NCBI GenBank assembly: GCA_964460985.1
Contig: CAYWQX010000036.1
Location: forward strand, 1-22,273
Length of the DNA: 22,273 bases
From: CAZABG01 sp964460985
Lineage (GTDB): Bacteria > Chlamydiota > Chlamydiia > Chlamydiales > Parachlamydiaceae
Direction of reading: 5' to 3'
Shown here: positions 14,795 to 22,273 of the stretch, piece by piece
Layout: each line of letters starts with the position of its first letter
How positions within the stretch are numbered: position 1 is the first letter of the stretch
Program-made: the position numbers and the translations under genes
Notes under the pieces: model-generated
The model's database searches: none
The model's input: the letters and a program-made list of their open reading frames with translations, nothing else
What the model was told of the DNA's origin: nothing

Positions 14795-15579
14795 ATACCC
14801 TGACGTCCGGCTTTGCTTGGACACGCTACAGTAAAAAATTGACGGCAAAAATTCTTCGCCCTCGGTCGGTCGGATATTTTACTCCTGAAGAGGCTGCAGC
14901 CAGAAATTTACGACTTGTGACTGGCGAGGAGGGAAGAAAGATCGATGGCAATTACCTTAAATTTTATTGGCTCGTCGATAAAGAGGATGGCGGCATCGTC
15001 GATGCGCGCTTTCAAGCCTATGGTCAAACCGCGCTGATCGGGGGGGCCGATACCGCAGCCGATTTGATTGTGGGGAAAAATTATGATCAGGCAAAGCGCC
15101 TTACGGTCGATTTGATCGACAAAACGCTTAGGGATAAAGAAACCGAGCCCTCCTTTCCGAAAGAGACTTATCCCCATTTAAATATGATTTTGAGTGCGAT
15201 TGACCAAGCGGCAGAGCAGTGCTCGGATCTTCCCTTGCCATCCGGCTATGTGTCGATGCCGGCTCCAAGAGATATTGGCGATGTGATCGAAGGGGGCATT
15301 CCCGGTTATATGGAGATGACGTTAAAGCAAAAACTGCATGTGATTGAAGAGGTTTTAGATCGAGATGTCCGTCCTTACATTGCCTTGGATGCAGGTGGAG
15401 TTCAGGTCATCAATCTGATTGAAGGCAAAGAAGTTGTGATCACGTATCAGGGAAGCTGCACTTCTTGCTACTCGTCGATCGGGACTACCCTCTCCTATAT
15501 CCAGCAAGTTTTAAAGGCGAAAGTTCACCCTTCTATCACGGTGACTCCCGATATTGATCCGGCCTCTTTTAAGAGGTAA
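14791..15579 (+). CDS. nifU: NifU-like protein: degenerate scaffold domain plus Nfu domain
   Basis: The N-terminal part (about residues 14-145) aligns with the IscU/NifU scaffold: RPRSVGYF, then GGIVDARFQAYG and VGKNYDQAKRLT. All three cluster-ligand cysteines are missing. The first motif region (about 45-53) has none, the YGC position is Q79, and the HC position is L130. The only Cys in this half is C144. The C-terminal part (about 180-262) is an Nfu domain with DVRPYIALDAGGVQVI and the cluster-binding pair C223-x-x-C226 in GSCTSCYSS. The protein could therefore still carry a bridging Fe-S cluster as an Nfu-type dimer, but not build one on the scaffold half. The ATG overlaps the NifS-like stop (ATGA), and the 3' end overlaps birA tail to tail by 11 bp. 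Confidence 0.88.
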   Translation: MNTLTSGFAWTRYSKKLTAKILRPRSVGYFTPEEAAARNLRLVTGEEGRKIDGNYLKFYWLVDKEDGGIVDARFQAYGQTALIGGADTAADLIVGKNYDQAKRLTVDLIDKTLRDKETEPSFPKETYPHLNMILSAIDQAAEQCSDLPLPSGYVSMPAPRDIGDVIEGGIPGYMEMTLKQKLHVIEEVLDRDVRPYIALDAGGVQVINLIEGKEVVITYQGSCTSCYSSIGTTLSYIQQVLKAKVHPSITVTPDIDPASFKR

Positions 15580-16252
15580 TTTCAGCAGAATAAAAGATGC
15601 GTCTTCCCGCTTTTAAGGATCCATCCTCCCGAACTCCTTCGAAAGGATAATTTTTTCCATCGATGGAAAGAAGATCTCCCGTTTTATGGACGAGTTTTTC
15701 CTTGTAGGTTTCCACAAAAGGGGAAAACCCCTTCTCCTTATAGATGGAAAGGTTTTTAGCAAATTCATCGGTTATAGTTTCCAAAAGAAGCTCTTTATCC
15801 AAGGCTCTTTCCCCCTCGATTTTTAAAGAGGTGGCAGGCCGGCCGATATCTAAATCTTCGCTTTCAGCGTTCACATTTAATCCAAGACCTAAAAGAGTCC
15901 ACCCTTCTTTGACTTCAGCTAAAACACCGCCCAGTTTTTTGCCGTGGAGAACGAGGTCATTGGGCCACTTAATGCGGGCAGGAAAACCTATTTTCTCAAG
16001 AACGGCGATACAAGATAGATCTAAAAGCTGGGTTACGGAGGTTGTATTCGCCATTTTAAAGGTAAACGTGACTAAGATTCCAAGTCCCTTTGAAGAGCGC
16101 CATTCGCGCCCTTTTAACCTGCCGCGCCCCTTCGTTTGAAAATCGGCATCTAAAACAAGGAGATCATCCTCCTTCAAGGTAGAAATCCGTAAGAACGATT
16201 CATCTTGGGTAGAACCGCACTCTTTTAAATGAACTTTCTTTATGGCAAACAT
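15569..16252 (-). CDS. birA: Biotin--[acetyl-CoA-carboxylase] ligase
   Basis: Attaches biotin to the carrier protein of acetyl-CoA carboxylase in the cytoplasm, by way of biotinyl-AMP. The visible motifs are ECGSTQDE (residues 11-18), the biotinyl-AMP loop TKGRGRLKGREW (40-51), RIKWPNDL (93-100), KKLGGVLAEV (105-114) with the biotin-contacting Lys, and LLGLGLNVN (120-128). At 227 residues it contains the catalytic and a short C-terminal domain but no N-terminal helix-turn-helix, so it is a class I ligase that cannot repress transcription. It is convergent with nifU and diverges from rodA across 44 bp. CT725-CT726 in Chlamydia show the same birA/rodA pair (from memory). Confidence 0.93.
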   Translation of the reverse strand: MFAIKKVHLKECGSTQDESFLRISTLKEDDLLVLDADFQTKGRGRLKGREWRSSKGLGILVTFTFKMANTTSVTQLLDLSCIAVLEKIGFPARIKWPNDLVLHGKKLGGVLAEVKEGWTLLGLGLNVNAESEDLDIGRPATSLKIEGERALDKELLLETITDEFAKNLSIYKEKGFSPFVETYKEKLVHKTGDLLSIDGKNYPFEGVREDGSLKAGRRIFYSAEITS

Positions 16253-16296
16253 AGAGAAAGCTATATTGAGTAAAACCGTATTTAATTCAAAGTGGA

Positions 16297-17421
16297 ATGA
16301 CGCTTACACGTATATTTACAAGAGTCGATGGCAGAGTCATTTTAATCATGCTGGCTCTTATGCTAATCAGTTTAATCACCATCTCCGGAATGAGCGCGAA
16401 AGAGATGGACGAGCCTTTTTTAACCTCCGCCGTTTTCCATCAAATAAAAGCTTTTGCAATCGGCTGGGGAGTCTTTTTTCTCTTTGCTATTTTGGATTAT
16501 AATAAACTCAGGGAATGGACTTGGGGGCTATACGCCCTTATGATCTTAAGCTTGGTCGGCCTTTTTTTTACCGATGCGATTCAAAGAGTTCACCGCTGGT
16601 ATAAAATCCCTTTCATCGGTTTTAATCTTCAGCCCTCCGAGTTTGCAAAACTGATCGTTGTGATCACTTTAAGCTGGTATCTTGATAGAAATAAATCGCA
16701 TGCAAGTTCTCTTAAAACAGCTTTAGGGGGCTTATTAATTGTCGGAATTCCTTTTGTCCTTATTTTAAAGCAGCCGGATCTAGGAACAGCCTTAGTTCTT
16801 TTTCCGATCACCTTAACCATGTTTTATATCGGTGATTTTCATAAAGGCGTGATGAAAGTCATGAGTACGATCGGAATTAGTTTAGGGATAGTTGTAGCGG
16901 TTATTTTTTTAGGAATCATTCCTCATGAGGAGATCAAGCCTTACGCCACTTTATTTCTAAAAGAATATCAATTCGACCGTCTTGATCCCAATACCCACCA
17001 TCAAAAAGCGGCTCAAATAGCGATTGCTGTCGGAGGTCTTACAGGGAGCGGTTTTAGGAAGTCGGAATTTTCAGGAGGGGGGTGGCTTCCTGCCGCTTAC
17101 ACCGATTCGGTTTTCCCGGCCTTTGGTGAAGAGTTTGGTTTTCTGGGGCTTACGATTTTGCTCGCCCTCTTTTATGGTCTCATCTACTGCAGCTTCCAAG
17201 TCACCGTGGTGGCAAAAGATCTCTTCGGACGACTGTTGTCGGCCGGTATCACGATCCTTCTGGCTATGCATATTGTGGTAAACGTCGGGATGATGACCGG
17301 CTTTTTACCGATTACAGGAGTTCCATTAGTCCTTGTCACCTATGGGGGATCTTCGGTATTCTCTACTATGATGGCGTTAGGAATTTTGCAAAGCATCTAC
17401 GCCAGAAGGTTTATGTTTTGA
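16297..17421 (+). CDS. rodA: Peptidoglycan glycosyltransferase RodA (SEDS family)
   Basis: Polytopic inner-membrane SEDS protein that polymerises lipid II with a class B PBP during cell elongation or, in chlamydiae, septal peptidoglycan synthesis. About ten hydrophobic segments span 374 residues. Family motifs include LQPSEFAKL (about residues 110-118), LKQPDLGTALVLFP (157-170) with the conserved Asp region, QIAIAVGGLTGSG, FPAFGEEFGFLG, and the C-terminal GFLPITGVPLVLVTYGGSS. The length and these motifs favour RodA over FtsW, though the family call is firmer than that choice. The ATG at 16297 follows GTGG with no good Shine-Dalgarno sequence. The stop overlaps the start of the next gene, so the two are probably co-translated. 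Confidence 0.92.
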   Translation: MTLTRIFTRVDGRVILIMLALMLISLITISGMSAKEMDEPFLTSAVFHQIKAFAIGWGVFFLFAILDYNKLREWTWGLYALMILSLVGLFFTDAIQRVHRWYKIPFIGFNLQPSEFAKLIVVITLSWYLDRNKSHASSLKTALGGLLIVGIPFVLILKQPDLGTALVLFPITLTMFYIGDFHKGVMKVMSTIGISLGIVVAVIFLGIIPHEEIKPYATLFLKEYQFDRLDPNTHHQKAAQIAIAVGGLTGSGFRKSEFSGGGWLPAAYTDSVFPAFGEEFGFLGLTILLALFYGLIYCSFQVTVVAKDLFGRLLSAGITILLAMHIVVNVGMMTGFLPITGVPLVLVTYGGSSVFSTMMALGILQSIYARRFMF

Positions 17422-17855
17422 ATACGCACCGTTTTTTGTTTACCGACAGCCAATGGATCGGAGAAGGAAGAATCACTTTCTCCGCCTCCCCAGATCATGT
17501 CCGTTTTTATACGCGCTGGTCTTTTCAGCCGCAAGATGAGCCTACTTATTTTAAATGGTTCCAGGAAGTTGAAATGCAGGGAGCTGATGAGAAAGTCGAA
17601 AATCGCTTTCATATCACCCCTCTAACCGAGACTACGTTTTCGATCTCTCTTGAAAATGATGTGATTGGAAAAGGGCTTGGCAAGGGGATTATCTCGCCTA
17701 CTAAAATCGCCTGGGAAATCAAAAGCTTGGATACGTTCCAAGGATTTGAAGTCTATGAAATTCAGGAAAACGGCGATTATATGCTGCACGCTGAGTACGC
17801 TGCTCAAGATGGGTTTAGAACCATCATTGATGCTCGCATCTGGGAAAAAAAATAA
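17418..17855 (+). CDS. Uncharacterised 145-residue protein, likely beta-rich
   Basis: Not recognised. The frame starts with TTG in the overlap TTGA with the rodA stop; the first in-frame ATG comes only after about 52 residues, so the TTG start is the reasonable one. The sequence alternates polar and hydrophobic residues (RITFSASPDHVRFYTRW, TTFSISLENDVIG, KIAWEIKSL, FEVYEIQENGDYML), which suggests a beta-sandwich or small beta-barrel. It has about as many aromatic as charged residues, and no signal peptide, membrane helix or Cys. The coupling with rodA suggests joint expression but gives no function. A lipocalin-like fold is a guess from the strand pattern. Confidence 0.75.
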   Translation: MNTHRFLFTDSQWIGEGRITFSASPDHVRFYTRWSFQPQDEPTYFKWFQEVEMQGADEKVENRFHITPLTETTFSISLENDVIGKGLGKGIISPTKIAWEIKSLDTFQGFEVYEIQENGDYMLHAEYAAQDGFRTIIDARIWEKK

Positions 17856-17881
17856 ATTAGAATATTTTTTTCTTTCTAAAA

Positions 17882-17913
17882 ATATGCCTTCATAATCATT
17901 TTTGAAGGCATAT
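17882..17913. terminator. 11-bp hairpin after the rodA transcript
   Basis: ATATGCCTTCA (17882-17892) pairs perfectly with TGAAGGCATAT (17903-17913) around a 10-nt loop, 26 bp after the preceding stop. On the plus strand only a mixed CTTCCTAT follows. On the minus strand the stem is followed by a T-rich stretch. It is a plausible terminator for the rodA unit but not a textbook one. Confidence 0.45.
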
Positions 17914-17934
17914 CTTCCTATAGAGTAAATTGAT

Positions 17935-17963
17935 TTGACTTTCATTTTACATTCCATGTAAAA
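17935..17963 (+). promoter_or_regulatory. Promoter-like site with operator-like palindrome before the RHS gene
   Basis: TTGACT (17935-17940) and TGTAAA (17957-17962) are separated by 16 bp and match four or more bases of the sigma-70 boxes. The -10-like box lies in the right arm of a perfect 8-bp inverted repeat, TTTTACAT-TCC-ATGTAAAA (17945-17963). A protein bound to the palindrome would block the promoter. Purely sequence-based; the palindrome is certain, the promoter is not. Confidence 0.35.
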
Positions 17964-18002
17964 CCTTAGCCGTTTTGTCTTAAATTTACGGGAAGTTTTG
18001 AC

Positions 18003-21000
18003 ATGCGACTTTTTTCTTTTCTCTGTTTCTTTGCCTGTCTTTCAGCTGAAGAGGCGAAAGAGGCCTCTAAAGGAAGTATTCTTTCCCATTTCGAAAATCT
18101 GCCGGATGTGGTCGTTCACTCTGTCAATGTCATCTCCGGACAGTTTACCGAATGCGAAAAAGATATGCGGGTGGTGGCTCCTGTTCCTTTGACCGTTGAA
18201 AGAACTCACTACTTAGGCAATGACAGATTTGATGCCACTTATGGATGGAATTTTAATAACTATGAAAACATAAGCTTCGATGAATTCAAAAAAAATGAAA
18301 ACGAAAAAAAACGCTATAACGTCTACTACAATCGCCATCTTGGTGAAAAGCTCTATTTTGGTAATTGTAAGAGTATGCATAACTTTCGCGGACAGCATCA
18401 GGTGGATGAATCGCATTTCGAGGAGGGAACGACTAACTGCGCCAAAGGGTATATCGGAGGGCAAACTAATCTCAAGAACTTAGAGTTATCTTATAACCAC
18501 GACATACCCGACACAATAGAAGTAATTGAAGGAAATGGAACCTTAAAAATTTTTAAGGGGAGTAAATACTTTTTTCAAATCAGAAAGGAATTATTTCCCG
18601 ACGGAAACTATATTCTTTATTACCCGGAAAAAAATAAGGATATCTGTAAATTAGTTCATAATTCTGAACACGAAGAGTTGGCCTGGATATCTCGTGATTA
18701 CATCCCAAATGTCTATATTTTGAAAGGGTCTGACGGCCGTCAAGTTAATTACAAAATCAAAAATTTAAATTTTCAGATCGGAGAAAAAGCGTGGGAAGAG
18801 GATCGCATAATATGCTATGTAGATCGTCCTGATGCTCCACACGTCACTTATAACTACTATACCGAATACCCTAAAGCCAAACTTGTGAAAGCGAGGGATT
18901 TGCCTGATGGACGATATATAAACTATACCTACTATGGGCTCAAAAAATATACGAATCCTGAGGGTAAAGAGGAGAAAGTCAAAGAGGATAGTCTTCCCTT
19001 TAGACGGGTTAAAGAAATTAAAGCGCCGCTAGAAGACTGGTTCAATCCGAGTACACTCTATTCCTTTTGGTACTCCGAGGAAAAGAAGCCGAAACACCAT
19101 AAATCGGCCGGCAAAACAATCGTCTTTGATGCCTACGGAAGAAAAAAGTACTATCACTATGTCGATAACAGAATCACGAAAATCGAGCATTTTCTTGATG
19201 ACAATCAAACGCTTGCCTACACGGAAAATCTACAGTGGGGAGAAAAAGAGGAGATTGGAGATCTTAAGCTAAGATCTATTGTTGAGCCGAATGGACACAT
19301 TTTGAGTGAAAAGCTCTATCACTATGATAAAAATCATAATGTTGTCAAAGAAACCATCTGGGGAAGATGGGTGGGATGGGGTGGTGATTCTCTGCAAACA
19401 ACGACACGTACATTTAGCAATAGCGTCCACAACCTGATTTGCAGCGAAACTAACGAGCAGGGAACCACCTATTATACCTATTATCACAATACAGATCTCG
19501 TCCGCACCAGGATATTTAAGGGGTTCGACGGCATCACAACGCGCCATTATTTTGAATACGATAAAAATGCGGTTGTTAAGCTCGAGATTGTAGATGATGG
19601 CAGCTCGTCCGATCCATTTGATTTAGCAGGTGTTAATCATCGAAAAATCAAAAGAACCTCTTCCAATTCACAAGGCCTTCCGGTAGAGGTTTCGGAGTAT
19701 TATCTCGATGGAAATCAAGAAAAATTGAAATCGAGAGAAGTTAACACCTATTCAAGTATTGGACGCTTGATTAAGCACGACTTTTACGGATCAGATAACA
19801 TCCTCGCCTATTCGGAAGAGTGGGATTACGATGAGATGGGCAATGTCACCCTCGAAAGAAATGGCCTCGGACATGAGGTTATTCGCGAGTATGATGCGAA
19901 TGGCAATATGACGCGTAAAATCGGTCCATCGCCTTCCCAAGATATGACTTTTACCTACGATTTCATGAACCGTTTAATCAAAATGGAAGAGTTGGAAGGG
20001 GATCGGCTTCTTACAACTCATTACAAGTATGATAAATGTGGAAATCGAATTCATGAGATCGATGCTCAGGGGCGTAAAACCGATTATTGCTACAACAATT
20101 TAGGACACCAAACCAAAAAAGTGCTTTCTAGTGGAGCTATCATCGATGCCGATTACGATCCGCTTGGCAGGATGATTAAAGAGGTGGATGGCGAAGGCAA
20201 TTGCAAAACGATTGCTTATACTTTACTCGGCAAACCTTATCATATCATCTATCCCGATGGTTCTGATGAGAAGATGATTTATGACTATAAAGGTAATCTC
20301 GTAAAAAAATTTGAAAAAAATGGCCTCGCTATTGAATACAAACGGGACTCGTTAGGCCGTATAGTTCAGACAACCCACTTAGATGGAAATACAGTTCTCT
20401 CTCAAACTTCCGCGACTTATTCCACCTTCTATCCTCTTTCTGAGACCGATGCGGCGGGTAAAGTGACCACATTTACCTATAATGCGCTCGGACAAAAGAT
20501 AAGAGAAACTAAAGAAGATAAGTGGATTGAATATGAGTACGACAGCCTAGGAAAACTCTCCCGTATTAAAGCGGGCGATCTGATCACCTCTCAAACGCAT
20601 GATATTCTAGATCGTCTGATTGAAGAAAAAATTGAAACGGTAGATGGAGAAATCCTTTCTCATAAAAAGAAGACGTATGATGAATCGGGACGTCTTCTAA
20701 CCGTTTTAACTTTAAGCGATCGAGGATGGGATCTTGAAGAGTATAGCTATAACTCTAAAGGGGAGCTTACGTTTGCTAAAAACGCACTTGGCGAAGTCAC
20801 AACTCACACGTATAATTATATGCCTGACGGGCTCGAGCATATTGTCACCGATCCATTGGGAGGCAGGCTCCTCACAAAAATTGATGGCCTGGGTCGAATT
20901 ATCCTCTATGAAAGGCAAAATATCCTAGGCGATGCTTTGCAAAAAAGAACTTTCACCTATGACAAGAATAATAACAAAATAAAAGCCGTAGAAACGGTCT

Positions 21001-22273
21001 TTGAAGGGACGCAAGCTACAAGAGAGATTACAACCCTGTGGACCTATGACAAAATGAATCGGGTGATCTCTTTTACTCAAGGCGCTTACACCCCCGAACA
21101 AAAGAAGACAGTCACGATATACAACCAGGCAGGGCAAAAATGGAAAACGGTGAAGCCGGATGGGGTTGTTTTAGAATATTACTACGATCTTTTAGGCCGT
21201 GTGAAGAGCGTTCAAAGCTCCGATAAAACGGTCGATATGAGCTTCTCTTATGACCTCCTGAATAATGTGGTTCAAGCGGAAGATAACGGGGTCAAAGTGA
21301 CACGAGTCTATGATGGCACGAAAATGATTGCCGAATCTTATCTCGGGCTTACCTTTAAATACCGCTACGATCCCTTTGATCGCCTTTTATCGATCACCTA
21401 CCCCGATCAATCGTCCACCTTCTATACCTATAAAGGAGGAAGAATGGATTCAATTTCTAGAAATGATGAAAAAATTCGCTACTCGTATGCGTATAATGGC
21501 AAGCCGGCATCTATTCAATATTTAGACGGTTCTGAAACAAAGTTTGAATATGACGCCTTAGGCCGTGAAACACGCATTTCAAATCCTTATCATACCGAGA
21601 CATACACCTACGATAAAGTGGGAAATCTTATTTCTAAAAATGATGAAATCTTTGGTTACGATTCTTTAAACCAGCTAGCCTTTGAAAACAATCACTCTTA
21701 TAAACACGATTCACGCTATAACTGTACGGAACATAACGATGAAAAGTATAGCTATAATGCCCTTGATCAGCCCTCTCACCTCTCTTACGATTTGAATGGC
21801 AATCTAGCCTCTTTAAATGATTGCACCTTTAGCTATGACGCCCTCGATCGGCTGACCCGGGTTTGCAAAAATAATCAACTTTTTACCTATACCTACGATC
21901 CCTTTAACCGGCGCCTCAAAAATAACTCGACCACTTATCTCTACCAAGGGGAGAATGAAATCGGCTCGATTTCGCCCACTTCCTCCACCCTTCGTATTTT
22001 AGGGGTGTGCAAAGGCGCGGAAAATTCGGGCGCCGTCCTCTTTGAGCTAAACCACGAAGCCTATACCCCTCTCTTAGATAATACAGGCTCTCTGATCCAG
22101 CTTCGTCAAAAAGACCATATCATTGAACATCATACCTATACTGCCTTTGGTGAGAGTCTAACCTCTTCCCTATCACCCTGGCGCTACTCCTCCAAAAGAC
22201 TGGACCCTGAAACGAACCTCTACTATTTCGGAAGGCGCTTCTACGATCCATCTTCCCATCGTTGGACGACTCA
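18003..22273 (+). CDS. Secreted RHS/YD-repeat protein, 3' end outside the window
   Basis: The frame runs from ATG 18003 to the window edge without a stop: 1423 codons, incomplete. GGGAAG lies seven bases before the ATG. Residues 1-15 (MRLFSFLCFFACLSA) are a signal peptide with likely cleavage before EEAKEAS. Residues about 38-80 have the RHS start pattern VNVISGQFTE ... PLTVERTHY ... YGWNFNNY. Many YD repeats follow from about residue 600, such as YDEMGN, YDANGN, YDPLGR, YDSLGK, YDLLGR, YDALGR and YDKVGN, which build the hollow RHS cocoon. The last 32 residues begin the RHS-associated core (PWRYSSKRLDPETNLYYFGR, then FYDP). The cleavage motif and any C-terminal toxin lie past the window. There is no PAAR or VgrG-like domain, so export by Sec rather than T6SS loading is likely. 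Confidence 0.9.
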   Translation, partial: MRLFSFLCFFACLSAEEAKEASKGSILSHFENLPDVVVHSVNVISGQFTECEKDMRVVAPVPLTVERTHYLGNDRFDATYGWNFNNYENISFDEFKKNENEKKRYNVYYNRHLGEKLYFGNCKSMHNFRGQHQVDESHFEEGTTNCAKGYIGGQTNLKNLELSYNHDIPDTIEVIEGNGTLKIFKGSKYFFQIRKELFPDGNYILYYPEKNKDICKLVHNSEHEELAWISRDYIPNVYILKGSDGRQVNYKIKNLNFQIGEKAWEEDRIICYVDRPDAPHVTYNYYTEYPKAKLVKARDLPDGRYINYTYYGLKKYTNPEGKEEKVKEDSLPFRRVKEIKAPLEDWFNPSTLYSFWYSEEKKPKHHKSAGKTIVFDAYGRKKYYHYVDNRITKIEHFLDDNQTLAYTENLQWGEKEEIGDLKLRSIVEPNGHILSEKLYHYDKNHNVVKETIWGRWVGWGGDSLQTTTRTFSNSVHNLICSETNEQGTTYYTYYHNTDLVRTRIFKGFDGITTRHYFEYDKNAVVKLEIVDDGSSSDPFDLAGVNHRKIKRTSSNSQGLPVEVSEYYLDGNQEKLKSREVNTYSSIGRLIKHDFYGSDNILAYSEEWDYDEMGNVTLERNGLGHEVIREYDANGNMTRKIGPSPSQDMTFTYDFMNRLIKMEELEGDRLLTTHYKYDKCGNRIHEIDAQGRKTDYCYNNLGHQTKKVLSSGAIIDADYDPLGRMIKEVDGEGNCKTIAYTLLGKPYHIIYPDGSDEKMIYDYKGNLVKKFEKNGLAIEYKRDSLGRIVQTTHLDGNTVLSQTSATYSTFYPLSETDAAGKVTTFTYNALGQKIRETKEDKWIEYEYDSLGKLSRIKAGDLITSQTHDILDRLIEEKIETVDGEILSHKKKTYDESGRLLTVLTLSDRGWDLEEYSYNSKGELTFAKNALGEVTTHTYNYMPDGLEHIVTDPLGGRLLTKIDGLGRIILYERQNILGDALQKRTFTYDKNNNKIKAVETVFEGTQATREITTLWTYDKMNRVISFTQGAYTPEQKKTVTIYNQAGQKWKTVKPDGVVLEYYYDLLGRVKSVQSSDKTVDMSFSYDLLNNVVQAEDNGVKVTRVYDGTKMIAESYLGLTFKYRYDPFDRLLSITYPDQSSTFYTYKGGRMDSISRNDEKIRYSYAYNGKPASIQYLDGSETKFEYDALGRETRISNPYHTETYTYDKVGNLISKNDEIFGYDSLNQLAFENNHSYKHDSRYNCTEHNDEKYSYNALDQPSHLSYDLNGNLASLNDCTFSYDALDRLTRVCKNNQLFTYTYDPFNRRLKNNSTTYLYQGENEIGSISPTSSTLRILGVCKGAENSGAVLFELNHEAYTPLLDNTGSLIQLRQKDHIIEHHTYTAFGESLTSSLSPWRYSSKRLDPETNLYYFGRRFYDPSSHRWTT

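Noticed and set aside
18213..21137. Minus- and plus-strand frames of 64-92 codons inside the RHS gene
   Set aside because: The plus-strand reading frame from 18003 is open throughout and has RHS/YD motifs along its length; the rest are shadows.
1..22273. tRNA or rRNA genes
   Set aside because: Gaps between genes are short and none shows a cloverleaf with a TTCRA T-loop or rRNA-like sequence; the hairpins at 1-965 do not fit a tRNA.

Overview
The window looks like a chromosomal segment of a chlamydia-related bacterium (phylum Chlamydiota, probably an environmental Parachlamydiales lineage such as Waddlia, Parachlamydia or Criblamydia relatives). This is inference. The grounds are the gene neighbourhoods gpmA-nifS-nifU and birA/rodA, a DUF47 PhoU-like gene coupled to a PiT permease, oppABC with enlarged permeases, and a lone glgP. 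These recall gene orders I remember from Chlamydia trachomatis. The large secreted RHS/YD-repeat protein and the palindromic repeats point to an amoeba-associated relative with a bigger genome. The species cannot be fixed from the sequence.

Layout. 1-965 is non-coding and packed with palindromes: three kinds of hairpin module occur in several copies whose stems differ by compensating base changes, one compound copy lies inverted, and another is duplicated in near-tandem 209 bp apart. 966-3530 (minus) is glycogen phosphorylase. 3574-10880 (plus) is a tightly packed run: a 49-residue membrane protein, a TauE/SafE (UreH-like) membrane protein, OppA, OppB and OppC of a peptide ABC transporter without its ATPases, and a MASE1 sensor histidine kinase-like protein. 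10890-12970 (minus) holds a PhoU-like DUF47 protein and a PiT phosphate permease with overlapping ends. 13015-15579 (plus) is gpmA, a NifS-like gene and a NifU-like gene. 15569-16252 (minus) is birA, convergent with nifU. 16297-17855 (plus) is rodA and an unrecognised 145-residue protein. After a 147-bp gap with a hairpin and a promoter-like site, 18003 to the window end is one open frame of 1423 codons for a Sec-exported RHS-repeat protein, cut by the window edge inside its RHS core.

Most unusual points. (1) The NifS-like protein lacks both the PLP-binding lysine and the catalytic cysteine. Its NifU-like neighbour lacks all three scaffold cysteines but keeps the CxxC of its C-terminal Nfu domain. 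Both frames are full length, so the pair seems retained for something other than standard cysteine-desulfurase/scaffold chemistry. (2) The MASE1 kinase has Ile where the H-box phospho-acceptor His should be, while its ATP-binding boxes are intact. (3) The covarying palindrome family in 1-917 may be an undescribed structured repeat or RNA element. (4) The RHS protein starts with a signal peptide rather than a T6SS-type leader, and its C-terminal effector region lies beyond the window.

No tRNA, rRNA, CRISPR array or transposase was seen.
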